This document shows positions 17,647 through 26,014 of a stretch of 64,000 nucleotides of DNA, one piece after another. This stretch comes from JAEUHO01 sp046350655. Lineage in GTDB: Bacteria; Planctomycetota; PLA2; JAEUHO01. The position numbers and the translations under genes are program-made. Where the stretch lies: contig JAXMAB010000009.1 of NCBI GenBank assembly GCA_046350655.1, positions 310,001-374,000 of the forward strand, written 5' to 3'. Position 1 is the first letter of the stretch; each line of letters begins with the position of its first letter. The notes beneath the pieces were generated by a model. That model did not search any database, was not told where the DNA came from, and worked only from the letters and a program-made list of their open reading frames with translations.

Positions 17647-17735
17647 CCGGGGGACGCCTTCAGGCGCCGGTCCCCGGCGGTCGATAGGGACGCCGCACCC
17701 GGGGTGTGGTGACCCCGGGAGGAGTGTCTCCTCCC
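17647..17735 (+). promoter_or_regulatory. structured leader with overlapping hairpins that can hide the RBS
   Basis: Three inverted repeats lie in a row before ATG 17737. First, CGCCT/AGGCG sits inside CCGGGG...CCCCGG (17647-17677). Second, CCCGGGGT / ACCCCGGG (17698-17705 with 17712-17719) is a perfect 8-bp stem with a 6-base loop. Third, GGGAGGAG / CTCCTCCC (17717-17724 with 17728-17735) is a perfect 8-bp stem with loop TGT. The third stem contains the GGAGG ribosome site. Hairpins two and three share GGG at 17717-17719, so they cannot both form fully. This looks like a translational switch; that function is inference. Confidence 0.5.
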
Positions 17736-17736
17736 C

Positions 17737-20700
17737 ATGCCTCTGCGCGGCAATCTCCAGAATCTCCGACTGGGCGACGTCCTCCAGACGGTCCTCGCCT
17801 CGGGCGGTCGTGGTCTGCTGCGCGTGCGCAGCGGGACCCGCCGTGCCGTCCTCCACCTGAGCGACCGCGGCCTCCGCGTGCTCGAGCCGGAGGTCCTCGA
17901 CGACCGCATGGTGCTCGACGCGTTCGTGCGCCGCGGCGCCGTGCAGCCCGACGTGCTCGAACGCGCGCGGCGGCTCGCGGGGAAGGGCGGCGACGGCTCG
18001 GTGCTCGAGACGCTGCTCATCGGCGGGTCCATCGACCGGCAGCCGTTCGACGCGCTCCTCGGCGAGGCGGCGGAGGACGCGGTCCTCGACGTGCTCGCGT
18101 GGAACGAGGGCGACTTCGTGTTCGACGAGGGCGCCGAGCCCGCGCGTTCGCCGGGCCGCGTGGCCGAGGTGTCGCTCGACCCGAGCGGGCTCCTGCTCCG
18201 CGCCGCGCAGCGGCTCGACGAGCACGCGCAGCTGACGGGCCGCATCGGCGCGAACGCGCTGCTGCTGATGCCCGCGGACGGCAGCCTCCGGCGGCTCGCC
18301 GGGACGCCGACGGTCGTGCACGCGCGCCTCGACGGGCAGCGCCTGCTCGACGAGATCGCGCTCGAGGCCGGCATCACGCTGTTCGAGGCCCGCAAGGCCG
18401 CGGCCGCCCTCGTCGACGGGGGCGCGGCGCGCGTCCCGACCGGCGAGGAGCTCGCCGCGGCGTCGGCCGCCCGCGAGGCCGCCGGCGACGTCCGCGCCGC
18501 GGCGGCCCTGCTGCGCCAGTGGCAGGCGACGGCGCCCGACGACCCGGCGCCCGTCGAGGCCGCGCTGGCGCTGGCCGGCCGCACCTCGAGCACGGAGGAC
18601 GAGACGGTCGCGCTGCGCGCCCTCGGGCACCTCCACCTGCGGGCGAACCGCCCGGCGGAGGCCCACGAGGCCTTCGAGCAGCTCGCGAAGAAGCGGCCCG
18701 GCGACCGCGACGCGCTCGACGGCAAGCGCCAGGCGGCGCGGGCCATGGGCGACCTCGACGAGTTCGCGCGCTCGACCCGCACCGTGGCGTCCGCCGACCT
18801 CGACGCCGACGACGCGCCCCACGCGGCCGACATCCTCGGCGAGCTGCTCGCGCTCCGCCCCGACGACGTCGAGGCGCGGCTCCTGCGCACGAAGGCGCTG
18901 ACGCGCGCCGGCCGGCGCGACGACGCCGTCGTCGAGTTCGGGCACCTCGCGGACTCGCTGCCGAAGCGGTGCACCCGCCGGCTCGAGCGCGAGGCCGCGA
19001 CGTACGCGCGGAGCACGCTCGCGCACCTCGCCCCCGAGGAGACCGAGCTGCTGACGCGCTTCCAGCGCATGCTGGACGCGCCCGAGCGCAGCAAGCGCAT
19101 CCTGACGATCACGGCCGCGCTGGCGGTGGTGCTCGCGGGCGTGGGCTTCGTCCTGTGGCCCGCCTCGCCGGCCGCGCTCCTCACGGAGGCGCAGACGGCC
19201 GCCGAGAAGGGCGAGCTCTCGCGCGCCATGGAGCTGCTCGAGCGCATCCAGACCGACCACGGCGACTCGCCGGAGGCCCGCGAGGCCTCCTCCCTGCGCC
19301 AGCGCTGGACGCCGACGACGCCCGCGCCGGGCACGTCGCCGGCCACGACGGCGAAGTCGACCGCGACGGTCCTGGCGGCGGCCGAGAAGGCCGCGGCGGC
19401 GTTCCCCCGCTGGCCGCGCACCGACGCCGTCGCCGAGACGGAGGCGCTGATCTCCGCCCTGCGCGGCAGCGGCGTGGACGGGCCCGCCGCCCGCCGGGTC
19501 GCGGCCGAGAAGGTCGGCAACGCGCTGCTCGAGGCCGTGACGACGCTGCGCCGCGACGCGCAGCTGCGCCGCGACGCGCTCGACGCGATCGCGAACCTCG
19601 CGCAGCACCCGGTCCAGAACGTCACCGTCCTCGGCGAGGCGCTCGAGCGCGCCCGCGCCGCGATGGACGCGTCGTGGTCGGCGCAGGCCTCCCGGGCCGG
19701 CGAGGCCGCGCGGCGGCTCACCGCGATGATCGAGGGCGGCGCCGTCCCCACCACCCTCCCGGACGAGGTCCGCGGGCTCGAGGTGGACGTCGCGGCCGCG
19801 ACCCGCGCCATCGGCAACCGCCTCGACGACGTGAGCAAGCTCGCCCGCGAGCACCACCGCCTGCGCGTGCTCGACGTCTACGAGACCGCCCGCACGGACG
19901 GGGCGCGCCGCCTCGCCCGCGGCGACCTCGCCGCGGCGCGCGCCGAGCTCAACCGCCTGCGCGAGCTGGTCCTCGCGACCGAGAAGGACCCGTCGCTCCG
20001 CCCGCTCCTCGACGGCCTCGAGAAGCGCGGCGTGACCGAGTTCCTCGCGATGCGCGAGTCCATGGCGAAGTCCATCGACGAGGGCCTCGCGTCGGCCCTC
20101 GAGGCCGAGCGCACCGGCAACCTCGCCGGGGCGTCGGCCCAGTACGCCCGCCTCGTGCGCCAGTTCCCGCAGGTCCGCTTCGACGACGTGTTCACGATCC
20201 CCCTCCGCGTCGAGTGCGTCCCGCCCTCGGCGAAGGTCTCGGTGAACGGCAAGGCGGTCGACGGCGACGGCAGCGGCACCATGGTCGTCCGGTACGGCTG
20301 GGGCGCCTCCGCCACGCTCTCCGTGAGCGCCGAGGGCTACGAGCCCGCGTCCGTCGTCCTCGACACGTCCGCCGAGCGGCCCCGCGCCGACCTCGCGGTC
20401 CGCCTGATCCCGGCGCGCCGCTGGGCCGCCGCGCTGCCCGGCACCGTCGAGGCGCCGGTCTTCGCGAGCGCCGAGGGCGTCGTCGTCGCGACCCGCGCCG
20501 GCCGCCTCGAGTGCCGCGACGCGACGTCCGGCACCGTGCGCTGGACGGTCGAGACCCGCTGCGTCGAGGGCGTCCGCGGCCGCGCCGCGCTCGCCGGCGA
20601 CCAGCTCCTCGTCCCGCTGCTCGACGGCCGCGTGGCGCGCATCGCGATGTCCACCGGCGGCGCGCTGCCGCCGTTCCAGCTGAAGGAGCGCCCCGTGGGC

Positions 20701-21369
20701 GACGCCGCGGCCAGCGGCAACCGCGTGGCGTTCGCGATGGACGCGTCCCTCGCCGTCTTCACCGACGGCGACAACCCGACGTACATCCCGCTCCCGGCCC
20801 CCACCACGGCGGGCGTCCTCTCGGCCCTGGGCGCGTTCTGGATCGGCGACGCGACCGGCGGCATCACGCGCGTCGACGCGTCGTCGCTGCTCGTGTGCAC
20901 CGTGCGCCCGGGCGGCCGCACCGCCGTCGTCGGCCTCGCGAGCGACGCCCAGCGCGTGTACGCCCTCACCGAGGACGGCGCGCTGCACGCGGTCGGCGGC
21001 GCCGACCAGTCCGTCGCGTGGACCCGCCCGGGCCTCGGCGACGTGGTCGGCAACCCCGCCGTCGCGGCGGGCGTCGTCGCCGTCGCGGAGCGCAACGGGC
21101 GCGTCGTCCTCCTCAAGGTCGCCGACGGCTCGCCGAAGGGCGTCCGCGAGACGGGCTCCCCCGCCCGCGAGGGCCTCGTCGCGGCCGGCGACCGCGTGGT
21201 CGCGGCCCTGGCCGACGGCCGCCTCTGGGTCTACGACGCGGCGAAGGACGCGGTCATCGTGGACGCGCCGCTCGAGGGCACCGCCCGCATCGGCCCCGCC
21301 GTCACCGACAACGTCGTGATCGCGCCCGCCGCGGGGAACGGCATCGCCGCGCTCCCGCTGCCGAAGTAG
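17737..21369 (+). CDS. DUF4388 / TPR / PEGA / PQQ-propeller protein
   Basis: A 1210-residue multidomain protein. Residues 1-150 match the DUF4388 (PatA N-terminal-like) fold: MPLRGNLQNLRLGDVLQTVL, then GLLRVRSGTRRAVLHL. A helical and TPR-like region runs from about 220 to 440. One transmembrane helix is at about 452-472 (LTITAALAVVLAGVGFVLWP). Coiled helices run to about 810. A PEGA-like domain at about 825-885 (VECVPPSAKVSVNGKAV, then GYEPASVVLD) follows. A C-terminal PQQ-type beta-propeller fills about 890-1210, with repeated VARIAM / GRLECRDATSGTVRW / GRLWVYDAAKDAV blades. I infer a cytosolic signalling N-terminus and an extracytoplasmic sensor. The function is unknown. Its start sits directly behind the hairpin leader. 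Confidence 0.85.
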   Translation: MPLRGNLQNLRLGDVLQTVLASGGRGLLRVRSGTRRAVLHLSDRGLRVLEPEVLDDRMVLDAFVRRGAVQPDVLERARRLAGKGGDGSVLETLLIGGSIDRQPFDALLGEAAEDAVLDVLAWNEGDFVFDEGAEPARSPGRVAEVSLDPSGLLLRAAQRLDEHAQLTGRIGANALLLMPADGSLRRLAGTPTVVHARLDGQRLLDEIALEAGITLFEARKAAAALVDGGAARVPTGEELAAASAAREAAGDVRAAAALLRQWQATAPDDPAPVEAALALAGRTSSTEDETVALRALGHLHLRANRPAEAHEAFEQLAKKRPGDRDALDGKRQAARAMGDLDEFARSTRTVASADLDADDAPHAADILGELLALRPDDVEARLLRTKALTRAGRRDDAVVEFGHLADSLPKRCTRRLEREAATYARSTLAHLAPEETELLTRFQRMLDAPERSKRILTITAALAVVLAGVGFVLWPASPAALLTEAQTAAEKGELSRAMELLERIQTDHGDSPEAREASSLRQRWTPTTPAPGTSPATTAKSTATVLAAAEKAAAAFPRWPRTDAVAETEALISALRGSGVDGPAARRVAAEKVGNALLEAVTTLRRDAQLRRDALDAIANLAQHPVQNVTVLGEALERARAAMDASWSAQASRAGEAARRLTAMIEGGAVPTTLPDEVRGLEVDVAAATRAIGNRLDDVSKLAREHHRLRVLDVYETARTDGARRLARGDLAAARAELNRLRELVLATEKDPSLRPLLDGLEKRGVTEFLAMRESMAKSIDEGLASALEAERTGNLAGASAQYARLVRQFPQVRFDDVFTIPLRVECVPPSAKVSVNGKAVDGDGSGTMVVRYGWGASATLSVSAEGYEPASVVLDTSAERPRADLAVRLIPARRWAAALPGTVEAPVFASAEGVVVATRAGRLECRDATSGTVRWTVETRCVEGVRGRAALAGDQLLVPLLDGRVARIAMSTGGALPPFQLKERPVGDAAASGNRVAFAMDASLAVFTDGDNPTYIPLPAPTTAGVLSALGAFWIGDATGGITRVDASSLLVCTVRPGGRTAVVGLASDAQRVYALTEDGALHAVGGADQSVAWTRPGLGDVVGNPAVAAGVVAVAERNGRVVLLKVADGSPKGVRETGSPAREGLVAAGDRVVAALADGRLWVYDAAKDAVIVDAPLEGTARIGPAVTDNVVIAPAAGNGIAALPLPK

Positions 21370-21450
21370 CGCGCCCCGCGCGACGCCCCCGTCGCCCTCC
21401 GGTCGCCCGCGCCCGTCGCGTGACGTCCCGGGCCGCGCGCCGCGGCCGCG

Positions 21451-22620
21451 TCACTCGACGACGAACAGGTCGTCGCGCACGCGGCCCTCGGCGAACGGCG
21501 TCGGCACGCCGAGCAGCCGGCCGATCGTGGGGCAGAGGTCGCGCGTGGCCCGCGGGGCGCGCGCGACCGCGCCCGCCCGCACGCCGGCCCCCTCCGCGAC
21601 CAGGGCGACGGTCCGCTGCGACGCCGACCCGTCGCCGCGCGAGAACCCGCCCGCGGCGTTCTGGGCCGCGTCGCGCCCGAGGTCGGCGACCACGATCAGC
21701 GTCGTCGTCGTCGCGAGCGCGGGGTCGGCCGCGATCTCCCGCCGCAGCCGGGCCAGCTCGGCGTCGTCGCGCTTGAGCACGTCCCAGTAGCCGTAGAGGT
21801 CCTTCATCGCCACGTCGGCCTGCCCGAGCCGCACCACCAGCAGGCGGGGGCGGAACACCTTCAGGACCGCGAGGCCCGCCCGCAGCGCGCGCGCGTCGAG
21901 GCCCGCGGGGCCCGAGAGGCCCGTCGCGCGCCGGTCCACCTCCTCGAGCAACGCGCGCTCGAGGCGGCGCTCCTCGGCCGCGGCGGCCGCCGGCACCGCC
22001 GGCGCGCCGCGCCGCGCGGCGGCGGTGGCGTCGCGCATCGCGTCGAGGAGGGCCAACGCGCGCGCCGGCGTCGGGTTGGGCCGCCCGAACCGCGCGAAGA
22101 GCCCCTTCATGGGCTCGCCGAACGGGCCGTCCCCCACCGCGACCGACGGCGCCGCCGCGGCGCCGAAGTCCGCGTGGCCGCTCGCCGCGAGGTCGAGGGC
22201 CTCGCCGTCGGCGTACGACGCGAACCACACCGCGCGCGGGTCCGGCGTCCCCTTGCGGGCGTACTCGAGGACCGTGGGCCACGACGGGCGCGTCGGGTTC
22301 GGCGTCGTCGCGGGCACGTCGCGGCCGGTGAGGATCGCCTCCGTCGCGTCGACGGGGTCGGCGCCCCCCGCCTCCCAGCCGTCGCTCACGACCCCCGCGC
22401 GGCCGATCTCGCGCACGGTGGGCATCAGGTCCGGGCGGCCGAGCATCTCCTCGGTGCGCACGCCGCCGCCCAGCACGACGAGCACGACGTGCTCGGGTCG
22501 CGCGCGGGCCGGCGCGGCCGCGGCCTCGCCGCGACCCGGCGCGCCGCCGACCCGCGCGGCGACGAGGGCCGCGAGGCCCGCGGCGAGGGCGACGGCGCGG
22601 AGGGGCGGGCGGCGGCTCAT
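21451..22620 (-). CDS. secreted alkaline-phosphatase-superfamily-like protein
   Basis: A 389-residue protein with a signal peptide (residues 1-35, AVALAAGLAALVAARVGGAPG). It opens with HVVLVVLGGGVRTEEML, the typical first strand of phosphatase/sulfatase folds, and continues with LMPTVREIGRAGVVSDGWEAG. C-terminally it has TTLIVVADLGRDAAQN, RTVALVAEG and DLCPTIGRLLGVPTPF, which match the closing strands of that superfamily. The usual metal-binding Asp/Thr pair near the N-terminus is not obvious, so it may be non-catalytic, like DUF1501-type partners of planctomycete cytochromes. The start overlaps the stop of the cytochrome-type gene (ATGA). Confidence 0.6.
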   Translation of the reverse strand: MSRRPPLRAVALAAGLAALVAARVGGAPGRGEAAAAPARARPEHVVLVVLGGGVRTEEMLGRPDLMPTVREIGRAGVVSDGWEAGGADPVDATEAILTGRDVPATTPNPTRPSWPTVLEYARKGTPDPRAVWFASYADGEALDLAASGHADFGAAAAPSVAVGDGPFGEPMKGLFARFGRPNPTPARALALLDAMRDATAAARRGAPAVPAAAAAEERRLERALLEEVDRRATGLSGPAGLDARALRAGLAVLKVFRPRLLVVRLGQADVAMKDLYGYWDVLKRDDAELARLRREIAADPALATTTTLIVVADLGRDAAQNAAGGFSRGDGSASQRTVALVAEGAGVRAGAVARAPRATRDLCPTIGRLLGVPTPFAEGRVRDDLFVVE

Positions 22621-24503
22621 CGCGACGCGTACTCCGCGCTGGTGAGGAGCGCCCGCAGCACGAGGTGCGGGCCGCCCGCGGGGTCGAGGAGCGCGGCGCG
22701 GTAGACCTTCGCCTCCTCGGCGGTCGGCGCGCGGCCGAGCGTGCGCAGGAAGCGGTCGGCGAGCCACGCCTCGGGCTGCGGCAGGTCGACCAGCAGCGGC
22801 AACGGCACCTCGCCGCTGTCGAGGAGCGCCGTCACGACGACCGCGCGTCCCGCCCCGCTCCCGGGGAGCACCGCGCTCGCGCGGGCGAGCGCGGCGGCCT
22901 CGCCCGTCGTCGGCCGGCGCCCGAGGAGGTCGGCGAACGCCGCGCGGACGAACCCGAGGTCGGTCGCCGGCCGTCGGGCCTCGCGTGCCCCCGCCCACGC
23001 CTCCGACCCCACGAGCGCCTTCGCGAGCGTGACGGTGTCGTCGCCCGAGCGCGCATCCGGGAGCGCCGCCGCGTCGGCCTCGGCGAGGAAGCGGCGCGCG
23101 AACCGCCGCGCGGCGACGGTCGCGAACGCCTGGCCCGAGAGCATCCCCGCGAGCGCCGTGGGGTCGCGCCCGACGTGGAGGTCGTCGGGCCCCACCGCGC
23201 GCTCGAAGAGCCGCGTCGCGACCGCGCGGGCGAGGGCCTCGCCCGGCGGGTGCGCGCGGAGGAACGCCGGGTCCAGCGCGAGCGCGGCCTCGGCCTGCGC
23301 CGGCGTCAGCTCGCCCGCGGCCAGGCGGAACGGCAGCTCGTGGACCGCGGGCGAGAGCGGCTCGGCGTCCCCCACGAGGCCGAGACGGTACGCGGCGTCC
23401 TCGACCCACGCGCGCCCGGCCTCGAGGGTCGCGAGGAGGATCGTCGCGACCTCGCGGGCGGGCTTCTTCGCGTGGAGCAGCGCCTCGGGCGGCGTCGGCG
23501 GCCGGCCGAGGACGTCGCCGTAGACCGACCGGACGCGGCGGAGCGCGGCCGCGTCGAGCGCCGCGAGGCCCGAGGGCTCGACGGCGTCCGGCGTCGTCGG
23601 CCCGGTGCGCTCGAGCACCTCGAGCACCACCGGCTTCGCGCCGCTCCACACCTTCCCGTCGAACACGCGGAGCCGCAGCACGTACGTCCCGCCGAGGTCG
23701 GGGCGCAGGCCGGTCGTCTTCTCGCTCCGCTCCGTCAGGACCGCCTTCGAGCCCGGCGGCCGCGCGAAGAGCTCCCACCGGTAGACGAGCGGGTCGTCGT
23801 CGCGGTCGTACGACGCGCCGCCGTCGAACCGCGCCTCGACGCCGGGCTCGCCGCGCCGGTCCTTGCCCGGCTCGGGCTCCGGCGGGAGGTTCCGCACCGT
23901 CGCGCCCGCCGCGAAGTCGAGCAGCACGTCGTAGCCGTCGTCGTCGGTCCGGAAGAAGACGCCGCCGGCGTGCGGCAGGCCGCCCTCGGCCTCGTCGACG
24001 AGCTTCAGCAGGAACCGGCTGCGCCACGGCGCCTCGGGGTCGAGCAGCCGGCGGATCGACGCCAGCTCCGCCTCGCGGCGCGCGAGGTCGGCGCGTTTCT
24101 CGGGCTGCGGCACGCCCAGCCGGAACGCGCCCGCGCCCGCGGCGCGGTGGCACGACGCGCACTTCGCGTCGAGCACCGGCGCGACGTTCACGACGTAGAA
24201 CCCGAGGTCGGCCTCCGGCGCCGCGATCGGCGGATCGCCGGCGCGGCCGACCTGCGCGAGCGCGCCGAGGAGGACCGCCGCCGCGGCGGCGAGCGTCGCC
24301 CGGGCGCGGCGGCGCGCGGGCCGGAGCCCGGGCCGATGGTGCCCGTCGCGAGCCCGGCGAGACCGAGGCGAGGCGGGCAAGCGCAGCCGGGAACGCCCGG
24401 AGGCGGGTTCCTGACCCCTCTTCAGGGGCGTCGACGGGCTTCCCGGCGAGCAGGCCCGCCGCAGCGAGAGGATCGCCGGGCGCAGCAGGGAGGCCGTCGG
24501 CAT
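22617..24503 (-). CDS. secreted CXXCH cytochrome-type protein with Ig/PKD-like domain
   Basis: A 628-residue protein. The haem motif CASCHRA near residue 117 follows APVLDAKCASCH, the usual planctomycete cytochrome opening. A PKD/cadherin-like domain lies near 210-300 (FDGGASYDRDDDPLVYRWELFARPPGSKAV...). The C-terminal half has three copies of a DxLGRxPTxxE motif (about 335, 530 and 600), as in DUF1549/DUF4214-type proteins. The signal peptide (LAAAAAVLLGALAQVGRAG) lies about 75 residues in if the ATG at 24503 is used. That ATG has TTGGAG before it and sits 13 bases after the previous stop. A TTG at 24380 would give a normal signal position, so the start is uncertain. Confidence 0.7.
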   Translation of the reverse strand: MPTASLLRPAILSLRRACSPGSPSTPLKRGQEPASGRSRLRLPASPRSRRARDGHHRPGLRPARRRARATLAAAAAVLLGALAQVGRAGDPPIAAPEADLGFYVVNVAPVLDAKCASCHRAAGAGAFRLGVPQPEKRADLARREAELASIRRLLDPEAPWRSRFLLKLVDEAEGGLPHAGGVFFRTDDDGYDVLLDFAAGATVRNLPPEPEPGKDRRGEPGVEARFDGGASYDRDDDPLVYRWELFARPPGSKAVLTERSEKTTGLRPDLGGTYVLRLRVFDGKVWSGAKPVVLEVLERTGPTTPDAVEPSGLAALDAAALRRVRSVYGDVLGRPPTPPEALLHAKKPAREVATILLATLEAGRAWVEDAAYRLGLVGDAEPLSPAVHELPFRLAAGELTPAQAEAALALDPAFLRAHPPGEALARAVATRLFERAVGPDDLHVGRDPTALAGMLSGQAFATVAARRFARRFLAEADAAALPDARSGDDTVTLAKALVGSEAWAGAREARRPATDLGFVRAAFADLLGRRPTTGEAAALARASAVLPGSGAGRAVVVTALLDSGEVPLPLLVDLPQPEAWLADRFLRTLGRAPTAEEAKVYRAALLDPAGGPHLVLRALLTSAEYASR

Positions 24504-24516
24504 GGGCTCCAAAGGG

Positions 24517-25380
24517 TCAGGCGTCCCGGCGGGCGAGCCGCATCGCGGCGAGGACCGGGCGCAGGAGCCGCGCGAGCGCGCCGCCGCACGCGACCTCGTC
24601 GAGCGAGAGCACGACCATGCCCATCACGCCCGCGCCGAAGAGCGCGCCGCCGAGCATCACGCTCCACTGGAACGGGCTGCCGAACGACCGCGTGAGCCAC
24701 CAGCCGCCGACGTCGAGCACGATCCCGGCGAACGCGGTCAGCGGCAGCAGGACCGCCACCGGCCCGCGCCACCGCGTCCCCGTGAAGACCCACCCGACGA
24801 GCGCCGCGAGCACCGCGAACCCGAACAGGTGGTTGTGCGTCGTCGTCGTCAGTTCGGCGAGCGGCATCCCGGCGCCGCGCGCCGTCGAGGGCAGCACGTC
24901 CTCGTACGTCTCGAAGGGCAGGTCGGCCTTCACCCGCGCCAGGCCGCCCTCGTCCACGCCGCGCGCGTGGCAGCCGCCGCACGTCTTGGCGCCCGTCAGC
25001 ACCGGCGCGACCTCGGCCCACCGCGCCCGCGGCGCGCCGGCCTCGACCCAGCCGAGGAGGAGCCGGTGCGCGGCGACGCGGTCGTCCTCGGTCTCGCCGA
25101 GGAACGTGTACATGCGCCGCGGGTCGGTCTCGGCGCGCGCCGGGTCGAGCGCGAGATGCAGCCGCGACTTCAGCGGGTCGCCGTGATAGCGGACGAGCAC
25201 CGCGTCGGGCCCGGGCAGCGAGCCGCCGCCGGCCGTCACGATCAGCTGGAGCTGCGCGGCGCCGTAGAACGCGAGCAGCAGCGTCAGGAACGCGCCGAGC
25301 ACCAGCCGCCGCGGCCCCGGCAGGGCCGCGAGGCCCTCCGCGGACGCACGGGACGGCTCGGACGGGGACGCGTCGCTCAT
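24517..25380 (-). CDS. membrane protein with CXXCH haem motif
   Basis: A 287-residue protein. A transmembrane helix lies at about 26-48 (LVLGAFLTLLLAFYGAAQLQLIV). A periplasmic part with one haem-binding CGGCHARG near residue 135 follows. A bundle of about four C-terminal helices (HLFGFAVLAALVGWVF, VAVLLPLTAFAGIVLDVGGWWL, WSVMLGGALFGAGVMGMVVL) includes THNHLFG histidines that could bind a second haem. I infer an electron-transfer subunit that works with the cytochrome-type protein downstream. The start overlaps the stop of the small TPR gene (ATGA). Confidence 0.65.
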   Translation of the reverse strand: MSDASPSEPSRASAEGLAALPGPRRLVLGAFLTLLLAFYGAAQLQLIVTAGGGSLPGPDAVLVRYHGDPLKSRLHLALDPARAETDPRRMYTFLGETEDDRVAAHRLLLGWVEAGAPRARWAEVAPVLTGAKTCGGCHARGVDEGGLARVKADLPFETYEDVLPSTARGAGMPLAELTTTTHNHLFGFAVLAALVGWVFTGTRWRGPVAVLLPLTAFAGIVLDVGGWWLTRSFGSPFQWSVMLGGALFGAGVMGMVVLSLDEVACGGALARLLRPVLAAMRLARRDA

Positions 25381-25700
25381 GGGGCTTCCTCGAGGCGCAG
25401 CCGCTCGGCTTCGAGGGCCTCGACGAGCTGGCGGTGTCGGTGCGCGGTCGCGTTCGCGACCCCGGCGTCGAGGGCGGCGCGCGCGCCCCCCACGTCGCCG
25501 AGCGCCGCGCGCGCCTGCGCGAGGGTCAGGCAGGCGGCCCCCTTGTCGCCCGCGAACCGGTCGCAGTAGAGCGACAGCTCGCGGGCCGCGTCCTCCGGCC
25601 GTCCCGCGGCGAGGTACTCCTGCCCGAGCAGGTAGTGCCCGAGCAGGTCCGCCGGGTCGGCGGCCACCAGGGCCTCGAGGGTCGCGAGACGTTCCGACAT
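25377..25700 (-). CDS. small TPR protein
   Basis: A 107-residue cytosolic protein made of about two TPR units: DLLGHYLLGQEYLAAGRPEDAARELSLYCDRF (residues 17-48), then GAACLTLAQARAALGDVGGARAALDAGV (52-80). It heads the four-gene leftward unit with the two cytochrome-type proteins and the phosphatase-like protein. A TATCCT hexamer about 10 bases before the ATG is a possible -10. The role is unknown; such short TPR proteins often help assemble membrane complexes. Confidence 0.7.
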   Translation of the reverse strand: MSERLATLEALVAADPADLLGHYLLGQEYLAAGRPEDAARELSLYCDRFAGDKGAACLTLAQARAALGDVGGARAALDAGVANATAHRHRQLVEALEAERLRLEEAP

Positions 25701-25955
25701 CGTGGCCGGGAGGATACCCGCTCCCCCCCGAGCCCGGCACGGGCCACGGCGCACGGGCGGCCGGGAACGCGACGACGGCATCGGACGGACGGGCTCCGCG
25801 CGGCGGCCGGCCCCCGCCGGTCCGTCACGGAGACGCAGAGGCAGGCGCCCGCGGAACGGATACCGCCCGCGGCCGGGCGGCCCGTCCGCGCGCGCCGCCG
25901 GCGGGACCGCGCCCCGCGGGGCGCACGGCGCCGCGCGGCGGGCGGTCGAGGGTCC

Positions 25956-25993
25956 GGGACCGCGAGGCCCGGCGCGCGCCGGGCCTCGCGTCC
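25956..25993. repeat. interspersed palindromic repeat hairpin after sucD
   Basis: CGCGAGGCCCGG (25961-25972) and CCGGGCCTCGCG (25979-25990) form a perfect 12-bp stem with loop CGCGCG, flanked by GGGAC and TCC. It lies 21 bases beyond the sucD stop (minus strand). The rest of 25701-26014 holds no gene that I can support. Confidence 0.75.
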
Positions 25994-26014
25994 GGGAGGA
26001 CCTCCGCCGTCCCG

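Noticed and set aside
16447..20988. 1513-codon minus-strand open frame
   Set aside because: It is a shadow of purC, purE and the DUF4388 gene; it shows no domain and a composition typical of antisense frames in high-GC DNA.
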